Source: Mycolicibacterium setense
GTDB taxonomy: Bacteria; Actinomycetota; Actinomycetes; Mycobacteriales; Mycobacteriaceae
DNA length: 64,000 nt
NCBI RefSeq assembly: GCF_000805385.1
Contig: NZ_JTJW01000006.1
Coordinates: forward strand, 744,001 to 808,000
Direction of reading: 5' to 3'
Part shown: piece by piece, positions 48,874-58,220 of the stretch
Position numbering within the stretch: position 1 is the first letter of the stretch
Layout: each line of letters begins with the position of its first letter
The notes under the pieces: generated by a model
What the model saw: the letters and a program-made list of their open reading frames with translations, nothing else
What the model was told of the DNA's origin: nothing
Databases searched by the model: none
Made by a program: the position numbers and the translations under genes

Positions 48874-48902
48874 CGGCTTCGGAGTATCCGGAGCCGTTTT
48901 TT
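48874..48902 (+). terminator. Intrinsic terminator of tRNA-Val (CAC)
   Basis: CGGCTTCGGA pairs with TCCGGAGCCG (10 bp, one U-G) around a GTA loop and is followed by six Ts (48897-48902). It begins 14 bases after the tRNA 3' end. Confidence 0.9.
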
Positions 48903-48967
48903 CGTGGCAGGACACACACTTCACCGTGAGCCAGTGTTGTCCGTCCGATTCGGTAGGGTCCTCCGAC

Positions 48968-51349
48968 GTGACTCAAGGCGTGACCGTTGGAACCATCAAA
49001 TCCGTAACCGCCCGTCTGGCCGAGGAACTCGCCGTGGGCGAGGGGCAGGTCGCCGCGACGGTGGCACTGCTGGACGAGGGCTCGACGGTGCCGTTCATCG
49101 CCCGGTACCGCAAGGAGGCCACCGGCGGCCTCGACGATGGTCAGCTGCGCACCCTTGAGGAACGCCTGGGTTATCTGCGTGAGCTCGACCAGCGCCGCGA
49201 AGCGGTGCTGGCCTCGATCCACGAGCAGGGCAAGCTCACCGATGAGTTGAGGGCCGCGCTCATGGCGGCTGAGACGAAGTCGAGGGTCGAAGACATCTAC
49301 CTGCCGTACAAGCCCAAGCGGCGCACCAAGGCCCAGATCGCCAAGGAAGCCGGCCTGGAACCGCTGGCGGAGCGCCTGCTGGCCGATCCGACGCTGGTGC
49401 CCGACGAGGTGGCCGGTGAGTTCCTGGGCGACGACGTCGCCGACGCGGCCGCGGCACTGGAAGGTGCTCGCCACATCATCATCGAGCGGGCCTCCGAGGA
49501 CGCCGAGCTGGTGGGTGCCACCCGTGAGAAGTTCTGGGCCGACGGCTCCCTCCGTACCGCTCCTTGGTCTGAAGAGGCAGCGAAAAGCCCTGCCGCACAG
49601 AAGTTCCGGGATTACTTCGAGTTCTCCGAACCGCTGGAGAACATGCCGTCGCACCGGGTCCTCGCCGTGCTGCGCGGCGAGAAGGAGCAGGCGCTGTCGC
49701 TGAACTTCGACGGTGGTGAGGACGAGCAGTACCAGGCGATGATCGCGCAGGCCCTCGGTATCGACATGACCGTCAAGGCGCCGGCGACGCCGTGGCTGGC
49801 CACCACCGTACGGTTGGCCTGGCGCGCCAAGCTGATGATCTCGGCTGCCGTCGACGCACGTATCCGGCTGCGTCAGCGCGCTGAGGAAGAGGCGGTCGCG
49901 GTGTTCGCCCGCAACCTCAAGGATCTGCTGCTGGCCGCGCCTGCCGGCACCCGCACCACCCTCGGCCTGGACCCGGGTTTCCGCACCGGGGTCAAGGTCG
50001 CCGTCGTCGACGCCACCGGCAAGGTGGTCGATACCTGTGCGATCTTCCCGCACCAGCCCCAGAAGCAGTGGGATCAGGCCAAGGCCACCCTGGCGGCGCT
50101 GGTCGCCCGGCACAACGTCGAGTTGATCGCCGTCGGAAACGGCACCGCCTCGCGCGAGACCGACGCGTTGGCCGCAGAGCTGATCGCCGATATCCGCTCG
50201 GCGGGGGCGAACGCACCGGTAAAAGCCATGGTCAGCGAGGCGGGTGCGTCGGTGTACTCGGCTTCTGAATACGCCGCGCGGGAGATGCCGAACCTCGACG
50301 TGACGCTGCGCGGCGCGGTCTCGATCGCCCGCCGGCTGCAGGATCCGTTGGCGGAGTTGGTGAAGATCGATCCGAAGTCGATCGGCGTCGGGCAGTACCA
50401 GCACGACGTGACGCCGGGCTCGCTGGCGCGCAGCCTCAACGCGGTGGTCGAGGACGCGGTGAACGCCGTGGGTGTGGACCTCAACACCGCCTCGGTGCCA
50501 CTGCTGGCCCGGGTGTCGGGGGTTACCGAATCCCTGGCCGAGGCCATCGTGGCGCACCGCGAGAACGCCGGCGCCTTCCGCAGCCGCAAGGCGCTGCTGG
50601 ACGTTCCGCGCCTGGGCCCCAAGGCCTTCGAACAGTGCGCGGGCTTCCTGCGTATCCGCGATGGGGAGGACCCACTGGACGCTTCCGGGGTGCACCCCGA
50701 GTCCTATCCGGTGGTGCGGCGCATCCTGGACCGCTCCAACGTGACCCTGGCCGAACTGATCGGTGACGAGCGCACTCTGCGGACGCTGAAGCCCGCCGAC
50801 TTCGCCGATGAGCGGTTCGGTGTTCCCACCGTCACCGACATCCTTGCCGAACTGGAGAAGCCTGGGCGTGATCCACGTCCGGCGTTCTCCACCGCCACTT
50901 TCGCCGCCGGGGTCGAGAAGGTCGCCGACCTCAAGCCGGGCATGGTGCTGGAGGGCGTGGTGACGAATGTCGCGGCCTTCGGCGCCTTCGTCGATGTGGG
51001 TGTGCACCAGGACGGGCTGGTGCACGTCTCGGCGATGGCCGACCGGTTCATCTCCGACCCGCACGAGGTGGTGAAGTCCGGTCAGGTCGTCAAGGTCAAG
51101 GTCGTCGAGGTCGACGTGGAGCGGCAGCGCATCGGGCTGACGCTGCGGCTCAACGACAACCCACAGCAGGGCAAGCGACCCGACCGCAACGACCGGGGCG
51201 GCCAGGGCGGCCAGAACCGCGGCGGCAATCAGAACCGGGGCGGGGACCGGCGAAACCAGAACCGCGGCAACAACTCCGGTCGCCGAGAGTCCAATCAGCC
51301 GACGGGCTCGATGGCCGAGGCGCTGCGCAACGCAGGCTTCGGCAAGTAG
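48968..51349 (+). CDS. tex: Tex family transcription accessory / RNA-binding protein
   Basis: A 793-residue Tex protein, a conserved nucleic-acid-binding factor related to eukaryotic Spt6. Domains in order are a helical N-terminus with TVPFIARYRKEATGGLDDGQL, the YqgF/RNase H-like domain (LGLDPGFRTGVKVAVVDATG), the helix-hairpin-helix region (ITEAIV-type, VTESLAEAIVAHRENAGAF), and the S1 domain (GMVLEGVVTNVAAFGAFVDV). The last 60 residues are an Arg/Gly/Asn-rich tail (GGQNRGGNQNRGGDRRNQN). The GTG at 48968 is taken as start; 48980 is possible. No M. tuberculosis-type neighbours are kept here. Confidence 0.92.
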   Translation: MTQGVTVGTIKSVTARLAEELAVGEGQVAATVALLDEGSTVPFIARYRKEATGGLDDGQLRTLEERLGYLRELDQRREAVLASIHEQGKLTDELRAALMAAETKSRVEDIYLPYKPKRRTKAQIAKEAGLEPLAERLLADPTLVPDEVAGEFLGDDVADAAAALEGARHIIIERASEDAELVGATREKFWADGSLRTAPWSEEAAKSPAAQKFRDYFEFSEPLENMPSHRVLAVLRGEKEQALSLNFDGGEDEQYQAMIAQALGIDMTVKAPATPWLATTVRLAWRAKLMISAAVDARIRLRQRAEEEAVAVFARNLKDLLLAAPAGTRTTLGLDPGFRTGVKVAVVDATGKVVDTCAIFPHQPQKQWDQAKATLAALVARHNVELIAVGNGTASRETDALAAELIADIRSAGANAPVKAMVSEAGASVYSASEYAAREMPNLDVTLRGAVSIARRLQDPLAELVKIDPKSIGVGQYQHDVTPGSLARSLNAVVEDAVNAVGVDLNTASVPLLARVSGVTESLAEAIVAHRENAGAFRSRKALLDVPRLGPKAFEQCAGFLRIRDGEDPLDASGVHPESYPVVRRILDRSNVTLAELIGDERTLRTLKPADFADERFGVPTVTDILAELEKPGRDPRPAFSTATFAAGVEKVADLKPGMVLEGVVTNVAAFGAFVDVGVHQDGLVHVSAMADRFISDPHEVVKSGQVVKVKVVEVDVERQRIGLTLRLNDNPQQGKRPDRNDRGGQGGQNRGGNQNRGGDRRNQNRGNNSGRRESNQPTGSMAEALRNAGFGK

Positions 51350-51352
51350 CGG

Positions 51353-52075
51353 CTACGCGGTCTGCTCCGGGGCCTCATCGGCCTCGGAGCGGTGGCGGCG
51401 CCACGACCGGTAGCCGCGGTGGGCGGCGAACGTCCCGATGACCGCCGTGACGCACCACACCCCGATGGCCGTGTAGGCCAGCGGGGCCGACAGATCACCG
51501 ATCGACGCGCCCAGCGCGGTGTAGACGAAGGCCCGCGGCACCGAGCCGATGAACGCCCCGGCCGCCATCTGCCACAGCGGCACGCCGAATGCCCCGAAGG
51601 CATAGGAGGCCAGCGCGTCGGATATGCCGGGGACGAAACGCTGCCCGACCACCGCCCAGAGGCCGCCTCGCTCTATCTGGTGGTCCAGCCGGTCTGCTCG
51701 TTGCGCCCCGAGCAGGGCTCGGGCGCTGTCGCGGCCCGCGCGCCGGCCGATGAGGCTGGCCACGACCGCCGTGCCGACCGTCGCGCCCAGGGTGACGAAG
51801 GTGCCCAGCACCGGGCCGAACAGCACCCCGCTGCCCGCGGCGAGGATGGGGCCGGGCACGAACAGCGCTCCGAGGGCGGCCGAGACCACGACGTAGGCCA
51901 GGGGTGCGGCCGGACCGGTGGCGGCGATCCAGCTCCTGATGTCGTCGACATCGATGACGCGGGCCACGGCCACCAGATAGAACAGGCCGAACAGAAACGC
52001 GGCGAAGGCGACGAGCCGCAGGATGTGCGGTCGCCGCGGGCCGGCGGGGGAGTCGTCGTCAGTCATGGCGGCCAC
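51353..52075 (-). CDS. TVP38/TMEM64 family (VTT-domain) membrane protein
   Basis: A 240-residue membrane protein of the DedA-related VTT family. About five helices are present. The re-entrant loop contains LFVPGPILAAGSGVLFGPVLG and the second conserved stretch GQRFVPGISDALASYAFGAF, as in YdjX/TVP38 proteins proposed to act in lipid scrambling or export. The cytoplasmic C-terminus is basic. A start at M4 (52066) is equally possible. It is convergent with tex, 3 bp apart. Confidence 0.85.
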   Translation of the reverse strand: MAAMTDDDSPAGPRRPHILRLVAFAAFLFGLFYLVAVARVIDVDDIRSWIAATGPAAPLAYVVVSAALGALFVPGPILAAGSGVLFGPVLGTFVTLGATVGTAVVASLIGRRAGRDSARALLGAQRADRLDHQIERGGLWAVVGQRFVPGISDALASYAFGAFGVPLWQMAAGAFIGSVPRAFVYTALGASIGDLSAPLAYTAIGVWCVTAVIGTFAAHRGYRSWRRHRSEADEAPEQTA

Positions 52076-52094
52076 GATTCTCCCGTACCGGATC

Positions 52095-52451
52095 TCACCC
52101 GGACGCCGCGTCGATCACGCCGTCGAGAATCTCACGTGAGGTCGACAACTCCCGGATCGCCTGCTCGATCCGGTCGCGCTCGGCCGAGAGCGCGTCCAGG
52201 AGGCGGGGCGTGGCCTCTGCGGCGGGGCCGCCGTCGGCGTCGCGCATACAGGGTAGGAGCGACGAGATCGTGCGACTGTGCAGCCCGGCGGCGTAGAGCT
52301 CTTGGATGCGGATCACCCGGTCGATGGCCTTCTCCGAATATTCGCGCTGCCCACCGGGCGTGCGCTCAGACGCCAACAGGCCCTGCTGCTCGTAGTAGCG
52401 CAGCGACCGCTGGCTGACCCCGGTGCGGCGTGCGAGTTCGCCTATACGCAT
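52095..52451 (-). CDS. MerR-family transcriptional regulator
   Basis: A 118-residue MerR regulator. The N-terminal HTH is MRIGELARRTGVSQRSLRYY, followed by the wing EQQGLLASERTPGGQREYS, and a dimerising helix (ERDRIEQAIRELSTSREILD) at the C-terminus. No metal-binding Cys cluster is present, and the single Cys (LLPCMRD) does not suggest a metal sensor. The ATG at 52451 is used because the longer frame crosses the operator. It is divergent from a deacetylase gene with a MerR-style promoter between. Confidence 0.9.
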   Translation of the reverse strand: MRIGELARRTGVSQRSLRYYEQQGLLASERTPGGQREYSEKAIDRVIRIQELYAAGLHSRTISSLLPCMRDADGGPAAEATPRLLDALSAERDRIEQAIRELSTSREILDGVIDAASG

Positions 52452-52473
52452 ATGCCAGTTATACCGACGCGAC

Positions 52474-52505
52474 TTGACTCTGACATTGGTGTCAGCTCGT
52501 ACCGT
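52474..52505 (+). promoter_or_regulatory. MerR-type promoter/operator of the deacetylase gene
   Basis: TTGACT (-35, 52474-52479) and TACCGT (-10, 52500-52505) are 20 bp apart, longer than normal as in MerR-regulated promoters. The spacer is filled by the inverted repeat CTGACATTGGTGTCAG (52480-52495). The start of transcription would fall at about 52512, essentially the ATG at 52511, so the mRNA is probably leaderless. Confidence 0.7.
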
Positions 52506-52510
52506 TCGCC

Positions 52511-53365
52511 ATGACCACATCGCAACCGCCTTTCGTCTACAGCCCGATCACCGAACGCGCGCCGATCCACTGGCCCGGTGGTGCGCGGGTCGCGGTGTAC
52601 ATCGGGCTCAACGTCGAGCACTTCCTCGCCGACCGGCCCTCGACCAGTATCTGGCCGGGTACCGCGGAGCTGACTCCCGATGCACTCAATTACGGTTGGC
52701 GCGATTACGGCGCCCGAGTGGGCATTTGGCGCACGATCGAGGCTCTGGACCGGCACGGCGTCCGCCCCAGTGTGCTACTCAATTCGGCTGTCATCGAACA
52801 TCATCCGCAGATCGTGAAGGCCGGCCTTGAACGGAACTGGACATGGCTGGCGCACGGGCAGACGAATTCGATTCTGCACACCGGTTTCGGCGTCGACGAG
52901 GAGCGCCGGATTCTCACCACGATCGCCGACGACATCGCCGAGGCGACGGGCCGGCGTCCCTACGGCTGGATGGGGCCGGGGTTGACCGAAACCGCGCACA
53001 CCCCGGAACTGTTGGCCGAACTCGGTTTTCGCTACGTTCTCGACTGGACCAACGACGACCAGCCGTACTCGCTGACCGTCCCGGGCATGCTCAGCGTGCC
53101 GTACTCGGTGGAGCTCAACGACCTGCTGATCTTCGGGAAGGGTTTCACCGGGCCGGAGTTCGTGCAGATGGTGATCGATCAGTACGAGCAGTTGTATGCG
53201 GACTCGGCCACCAGCGGTCGGGTGATGGCGTTGGCACTGCACCCCTTCGTGATCGGCCAACCGTTCCGGCACAAGTACCTTGAGGAGGTCTTGGACTACC
53301 TTGCCGCGCAGCCGGACGCGTGGGTGACCACGAGCGACGAGATCGCGGCGCACGTGGCGGATTGA
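52511..53365 (+). CDS. Polysaccharide-deacetylase (NodB/CE4) family protein
   Basis: A 284-residue cytosolic protein of the polysaccharide deacetylase superfamily, closest to the PuuE/PgdA-like group with allantoinase-type members rather than to cell-wall deacetylases; no signal peptide is present. Visible are HWPGGARVAVYIGLNVEHF at the start, GVRPSVLLNSAVIEHHPQIV, RRPYGWMGPGLTETAHTPEL and the late LALHPFVIGQPFRHKYLEEV with a conserved His. The usual NodB Asp is replaced in this group, so hydrolysis of an amide, not sugar deacetylation, is more likely. Control by the divergent MerR gene is expected. Confidence 0.83.
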   Translation: MTTSQPPFVYSPITERAPIHWPGGARVAVYIGLNVEHFLADRPSTSIWPGTAELTPDALNYGWRDYGARVGIWRTIEALDRHGVRPSVLLNSAVIEHHPQIVKAGLERNWTWLAHGQTNSILHTGFGVDEERRILTTIADDIAEATGRRPYGWMGPGLTETAHTPELLAELGFRYVLDWTNDDQPYSLTVPGMLSVPYSVELNDLLIFGKGFTGPEFVQMVIDQYEQLYADSATSGRVMALALHPFVIGQPFRHKYLEEVLDYLAAQPDAWVTTSDEIAAHVAD

Positions 53366-53418
53366 TTGCGAACGCCAATAGCTGCACCACGATTGGCCCG
53401 GCAATCCTGGACCGCCGA

Positions 53419-53434
53419 TGTGGGAGATGTCACA
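53419..53434. promoter_or_regulatory. Weak CRP-like site upstream of P450 gene
   Basis: TGTGG-N6-TCACA matches the CRP consensus at 9 of 10 positions and lies 64 bp before the P450 start. It is a single-site match in GC-rich sequence, so it is only a candidate. Confidence 0.3.
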
Positions 53435-53498
53435 CTGCGTTGGGGCGACGGGGCCGAAACGTGTGGCCGCGTGGTCGCGAAACTCGGGGAGGACCACG

Positions 53499-54797
53499 AT
53501 GACAGCTATCACCGGGATCGCCGGTCGCAGCAACGGCACACCGCCTCCGACCGTGCCTCTCTCCGACATCGACCTCGGGTCGCTCGACTTCTGGGCGCGT
53601 GACGACGATGTGCGCGACGGCGCCTTCACGACGCTCCGCCACAGCGCCCCGGTGTCCTTCTTCGAGGTGGCGGAGTACGCCGGATTTCCCGGTGGCGCGG
53701 GACACTGGGCACTGACTCGCCACGAGGATGTGCACTTCGCCAGCCGCCATCCCGAGCTGTTCAGTTCCAGCCCCACGAGCACGACGCTCAACGACGTCCC
53801 GGCTGAGATCGCCGAGTTCTTCGGGTCGATGATCACCTTGGACGATCCCCGTCATACCAGGCTGCGATGCATCGTCAACCGGGCCTTCACGCCCAAGGTG
53901 ATCGCGCGGATCGAGCAGAGCGTGCGGGACCGTGCGCATCGTCTGGTGTCGGAGATGGTCGACGCACATCCGGATGGCACCGCGGACTTCGTCGAAGAGG
54001 TGGCTTCGCCGCTGCCGCTGCAGATCATCTGCGACATGATGGGCGTTCCGGAAGAAGATCAGGCCAAGCTCTTCCACTGGACCTCCGTGCTCATGGGGGC
54101 CGGGGACGACGAGGTGTCCACCGATGAGTTCGGCGCGTATCTGGAAGTGGCCACCGAGCTGGCCGGGTACGGCGTCGCATTGGCAGAGCAGCGTCGTGAG
54201 CATCCCGGAGACGACCTCACGACCAGTCTGGTCGAGGCCGAAGTCGACGGAGAACGGTTGTCGTCCAACGAGATCGCCTCGTTCTTCATCTTGCTGACCG
54301 CTGCGGGCAACGACACCACCCGCAACGCGATCAGTCACGGCATGGTGGCGCTGAGTCGTTATCCCGACGAACGGGCCAGATGGTGGAACGACTTCGACGG
54401 GGTATCGCCGACCGCTGTCGAGGAGATCGTGCGGTGGGCGTCACCGATCATCTTCATGCGGCGCACGCTCACCCAGGACGTGGAGCGCAGTGGAGTCCAG
54501 ATGAAGGCGGGTGACAAGGTCTCCATGTGGTACAACTCGGCCAACCGTGACGAGCACGCGTTCACCGACCCCTGGCGCTTCGACGTGTTGCGAAATCCGA
54601 ATCCGCACTTCGGGTTCGGCGGTGGCGGCGTGCACTTCTGCCTGGGGGCCAATCTTGCCCGCCGGGAGATTCGGGTCGCATTCGACGAACTGCGTCAGCA
54701 GGTTCCCGACATCGTGGCGATCGATGAACCCGCGATCCTGCGTTCGGCATTCGTGCACGGTGTAAAACATCTGCCGGTTGCGTGGACCACGGCCTAG
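53499..54797 (+). CDS. Cytochrome P450
   Basis: A 432-residue soluble bacterial P450. The I-helix motif is LTAAGNDTTRN (about 269-274), the K-helix ExxR is Glu309-Arg312 in EEIVR, and the haem-binding loop FGFGGGGVHFCLGANLARRE has Cys381 as thiolate ligand. The start is set by GGGAGGA five bases before the ATG. It resembles mycobacterial steroid/fatty-acid P450s (CYP124/125/142 group) in overall length and motif style, but the family cannot be assigned by eye. No ferredoxin gene is adjacent. Confidence 0.93.
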   Translation: MTAITGIAGRSNGTPPPTVPLSDIDLGSLDFWARDDDVRDGAFTTLRHSAPVSFFEVAEYAGFPGGAGHWALTRHEDVHFASRHPELFSSSPTSTTLNDVPAEIAEFFGSMITLDDPRHTRLRCIVNRAFTPKVIARIEQSVRDRAHRLVSEMVDAHPDGTADFVEEVASPLPLQIICDMMGVPEEDQAKLFHWTSVLMGAGDDEVSTDEFGAYLEVATELAGYGVALAEQRREHPGDDLTTSLVEAEVDGERLSSNEIASFFILLTAAGNDTTRNAISHGMVALSRYPDERARWWNDFDGVSPTAVEEIVRWASPIIFMRRTLTQDVERSGVQMKAGDKVSMWYNSANRDEHAFTDPWRFDVLRNPNPHFGFGGGGVHFCLGANLARREIRVAFDELRQQVPDIVAIDEPAILRSAFVHGVKHLPVAWTTA

Positions 54798-54889
54798 ACA
54801 GAGGCCCGAGCTTCCTGAGCGTGGTGGCCGCGTTCAACCGGCCGGTGCATGCGGTCGTAGAACAACTTTGGATGTGATTGCAGTCCTGC

Positions 54890-55822
54890 TCAGGACGCGA
54901 CGCTCAGCGCCTCGGCGGATCGGTCGGGCAGCGCATCGGCGGCGATGGCGCGCAACGTGCGCAGCATGAGCGCGATGTTCGGATCGCGTTGACGTCCGGC
55001 ACGGACCACCGCGCTGATGGTGCGCCCACCGAGCTGCAGACCGGGCACGATCAGCCCCTCGAGCTTGGTCGGGACCGAAAGGCGCGGCACGATCGCCGAG
55101 GCGATCTCGGTCGCCGCCAGATCGCAGATGTTCTGGGCGCCGATGAGGCGGTGTTTGACCTGCGGGGTGAAACCCGCGCTTTCACCGGCGCGCATGACGG
55201 CGATCCCGAGCCCGGAGTTCTGCGGTCCGGTCACCCACGGGCCATCGGCCAGCGCCCCAAGTCCCTGCTTGCGGATCCTCAAGTGCGAATGTGTCGGCGC
55301 GAGCAGAACCAGCGGCTCGTACAGCAACGGTGTGGCACTCAGACCGCCCGGGGCTTCCTCCCCGACGAAGTCGTACTGGCACGTGATGGCGATGTCCACT
55401 TCGCCCTGGCGCAGCAATCGCAACGCCGCGGTGCTGGTCTCCTGTTGAACCTGCACGCGCAGGTCCGGCTCTTCGAGACTCAGCCGCTGCATCATGGGGG
55501 CGGCCAGCGTCGGAATCCCCATGTTGAACGCCGCGATGGCGACCTGACCGGTGACATGGTCTCTGGTTTCGGCCACCGCGCTCATGGCTTCGTCGACCGC
55601 GACCAGCACCCGGCGCACGTGTTCGGCGAGCACCTGGCCGCTGCGGGTGAGCCCCAGCGTCCTGCCGTCACGCCGGAAAAGTACTGCCCCGGCCTCTTCT
55701 TCGAGCACTCGAAGCTGCTGAGACACTGCTGAACTGGTGATGTTTCGGCGTTCGGCGACAGCGGTGACCGAGCCCAGGTCGGCCAGATCGGACAGCAACA
55801 TCATGCGACGCAGATCCAGCAT
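54890..55822 (-). CDS. LysR-family transcriptional regulator (sulfur-locus side)
   Basis: A 310-residue LysR regulator. The HTH (about 5-60) reads DLGSVTAVAERRNITSSAVSQ and ends with the LFRRDGRTLGLTRSG wing. The effector domain (about 90-300) begins VTGQVAIAAFNMGIPTLAAPM. It is divergent from the TauD-type dioxygenase gene with a long (445 bp) region between that contains a 9-bp inverted repeat. Control of that dioxygenase operon is likely but not proven. Confidence 0.88.
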   Translation of the reverse strand: MLDLRRMMLLSDLADLGSVTAVAERRNITSSAVSQQLRVLEEEAGAVLFRRDGRTLGLTRSGQVLAEHVRRVLVAVDEAMSAVAETRDHVTGQVAIAAFNMGIPTLAAPMMQRLSLEEPDLRVQVQQETSTAALRLLRQGEVDIAITCQYDFVGEEAPGGLSATPLLYEPLVLLAPTHSHLRIRKQGLGALADGPWVTGPQNSGLGIAVMRAGESAGFTPQVKHRLIGAQNICDLAATEIASAIVPRLSVPTKLEGLIVPGLQLGGRTISAVVRAGRQRDPNIALMLRTLRAIAADALPDRSAEALSVAS

Positions 55823-56267
55823 CAGGCCCTCCTTGCCTCGGCGTGGACGGCGGGCTGAGTTTCAGCAGACATGTGGACCCCATCAGCTTGTGGCGCGAGA
55901 TGAGCGGCAGAACTGTTGCGCGGCAGGACGTCAGCGACAACAGTTCGCGCTACGGCCGGGCGTGGGGCCGAGGTGGCGCCGAGCGGTGGGATCCGTCGAG
56001 TTCACATCCCGGATCTTGACAGACATCGACCGGTGGGCGCAGGACGGTTGCGCCCACCGGCGGTGGTCTCAGTGCTGTGAACTGCGATTATGCGGAGATC
56101 CGGGCAGGAATCACGGCGGATGTAATTCCAGCCTGATCAATGACGGGCTGCTACGCGTTGACTTAAGCGGCACTGAATTGTTCCGGTAGCCAGAGACTGT
56201 TGTTTGCATTCGCCGCCGAACCGACGCTGACCACGGCTTGCAAAACATCTACCCAGGGGAGTCAGCC
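55823..56267. other. Divergent intergenic region lysR / tauD-like
   Basis: In 445 bases I see no convincing gene. It holds the inverted repeat GAACTGTTG (55910-55918) ... CAACAGTTC (55938-55946) with centres 28 bp apart, a plausible LysR site. Near the dioxygenase start are TTTGC (56203) and GCAAA (56240), another weak inverted pair, and the ribosome-binding site AGGGGAG (56255-56261). Confidence 0.6.
55910..55946. promoter_or_regulatory. Inverted repeat, candidate LysR binding site
   Basis: Perfect 9-bp arms GAACTGTTG and CAACAGTTC separated by 19 bases, 88 bp before the lysR start and 322 bp before the dioxygenase start. No second copy was found, so this rests on symmetry and position. Confidence 0.45.
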
Positions 56268-57200
56268 ATGACCGAACTCATCGAACGGACCGATACCGGT
56301 CTGGACGTCGTTCCACAAGCCGGCTACATCGGGGCCGAGATACGCGGAGTCGATCTGCGTAACACGCTGGAGCCCAGCCTGATCGAGGAGATCCGCACCG
56401 CGCTGCACACCTACAAGGTGATTTTCTTCCGCGATCAGCAGATCGGTCACGCCGAGCAGATCGCATTCGCCCGCCAGTTCGGCAAGGTGACCCCGGCCCA
56501 CCCGCACGAGGAGGAGCCGCCGGAGGGGTTTCCGGAGATCCTTCCGATCGACAGCCGCCGCTACGAGCGTCATCTGGGCCGTAAGCGCACGTCTTACGAC
56601 AGCAGCTGGCACACCGACGTGACCGCACTGGTGAATCCGCCGGCCGCTTCGATTCTGCGGGCCCACATCCTGCCGCCGTACGGGGGTGACACCGCCTGGA
56701 CCAACCTTGTTGCGGCGTACGAGAACCTGCCCAAAGAGCTTCGCGACTTCGCCGACAAGCTCGACATCAAGCACCAGTTCAACACCAGGGCAGTCGAGGG
56801 CAGCCAACGCGATCGCAAGGTCCGTGAAGCCAATCTGGTTTCCTACCACCCGGCCGTCCGGGTGCATCCCGTCACGGGCGAGCGGGCCCTGTTCGTGAGC
56901 CCGGGCTTCACCCGGGGAGCGCGCAAGATCCGCGGTTACACGCCGTCGCAGAGCGAGGCGATCCTGAAACTGTTGTGGGACGAGGCCACCCGCACCGAGT
57001 ACACCGTCCGGTTCCGGTGGGCCCCGGGCAGTATTGCGTTCTGGGACAACCGCGCGACGGCGCATCTGGCGATTCCCGATGCCGGACACCTCGACTACGA
57101 CCGGGTGCTCTACCGCGTCACCCTCGAAGGCGACATCCCCAAGGGTATCGATGGCCGCGAGTCCGAATCGGTCTCGGGCGACCCGTTCTACGGAAAGTGA
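56268..57200 (+). CDS. TauD/TfdA-family Fe(II)/2-oxoglutarate dioxygenase
   Basis: A 310-residue non-haem iron dioxygenase related to taurine dioxygenase and to the mycobacterial alkylsulfatase Rv3406. The iron ligands are His115 and Asp117 in SSWHTDVTA and His266 in NRATAHLAIPD; Arg283 (LYRVTLEGD) is the expected 2-oxoglutarate anchor. It probably hydroxylates an alkyl sulfate or sulfonate to release inorganic sulfur. The start has AGGGGAG six bases before the ATG. It is followed closely (9 bp) by an aldo/keto reductase and a flavin reductase. Confidence 0.9.
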   Translation: MTELIERTDTGLDVVPQAGYIGAEIRGVDLRNTLEPSLIEEIRTALHTYKVIFFRDQQIGHAEQIAFARQFGKVTPAHPHEEEPPEGFPEILPIDSRRYERHLGRKRTSYDSSWHTDVTALVNPPAASILRAHILPPYGGDTAWTNLVAAYENLPKELRDFADKLDIKHQFNTRAVEGSQRDRKVREANLVSYHPAVRVHPVTGERALFVSPGFTRGARKIRGYTPSQSEAILKLLWDEATRTEYTVRFRWAPGSIAFWDNRATAHLAIPDAGHLDYDRVLYRVTLEGDIPKGIDGRESESVSGDPFYGK

Positions 57201-57209
57201 TCTGAATTC

Positions 57210-58220
57210 ATGACACTGAGTACTGCCCGGCGCCGGCTCGGCACCAACGGTCCGGAAGTCTCGGCAATCGGCCTGGGCTTCATGAGCTTTCGGACCGGCA
57301 CCGGTCCCGAAGATGAAAAGCAGGCCGACGCGATCGTGGCCGAGGCTGTCGATCTGGGCATCACGCTGTTCGACACCGCCGACGTATACGGCCCCGAGTT
57401 CAGCGAGATCCTGCTCGGAAAGGCGATCCGGGGCCGGCGTGATGCCGTGACCATCGCCACCAAGTTCGGCAACGCGCTCGATCGCGAGACCAATCCAGAT
57501 GCCCGCGCGCTGGACGGCAGGCCCGAGTACGTGCGCAGTGCACTCGAGGGCTCGTTGCGTCGCCTCGGGGTGGACCACATCGACCTGTACTACCAGCACC
57601 GGGTCGATCCCGACGTGCCCATCGAGGACACGGTGGGCGCGCTCAAGGAGCTTGTCGAGGCAGGCAAGGTCCGCCACATCGGACTGTCAGAGCCGGGTCC
57701 GCAGACCCTGCGCCGTGCTCACGCGGTGCATCCGATCGCCGCGATCCAGAACGAATGGTCGTTGTTCACCAGGGATATCGAAAGAGACACCTTGCCGATC
57801 GCCCGGGAACTCGGCATCGGGATCGTGCCGTACTCGCCGTTGGGGCGCGGTTGGCTGACCGGCAGGGTGCGCAGCGCCGAGGATGTCAAGGGCGTGCAGA
57901 GCCGGCATCCGCGTTTCGGTGCCGAGGTGTTCGACCGTAACCGGGCACTGGCCGACACCGTGACCGAGATCGCCGTGCAGATCGGCGTCCAGCCCAGCCA
58001 GGTCGCGCTGGCCTGGGTGCTCTCACGTGGTCAGGATGTGGTGCCGATTCCGGGGACACGGCATGTCGAGTACCTGCGTGAGAACGTCGGTGCCTTGACG
58101 GTGGAATTGAGCGACGAACATGTCGGACGTCTCGAGGCCATCGCTGATCAGGTGGGCGGGCACCGTTCGATTCGTCCCGAGCACCTCGGGGTGGAGGCCC
58201 CGGTGGCGGCGGCCTCGTGA
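57210..58220 (+). CDS. Aldo/keto reductase
   Basis: A 336-residue NADPH-dependent (beta/alpha)8 barrel reductase. The catalytic tetrad is visible: Asp and Tyr in LFDTADVYGPEFSE, Lys in IATKFGNAL, and His in LYYQHRVDPDVP. The NADP phosphate loop is VVPIPGTRHVEYLREN. In this operon it may reduce the aldehyde or ketone released from an alkyl-sulfur compound by the dioxygenase. Its stop overlaps the next start by 4 bp (GTGA). Confidence 0.92.
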   Translation: MTLSTARRRLGTNGPEVSAIGLGFMSFRTGTGPEDEKQADAIVAEAVDLGITLFDTADVYGPEFSEILLGKAIRGRRDAVTIATKFGNALDRETNPDARALDGRPEYVRSALEGSLRRLGVDHIDLYYQHRVDPDVPIEDTVGALKELVEAGKVRHIGLSEPGPQTLRRAHAVHPIAAIQNEWSLFTRDIERDTLPIARELGIGIVPYSPLGRGWLTGRVRSAEDVKGVQSRHPRFGAEVFDRNRALADTVTEIAVQIGVQPSQVALAWVLSRGQDVVPIPGTRHVEYLRENVGALTVELSDEHVGRLEAIADQVGGHRSIRPEHLGVEAPVAAAS

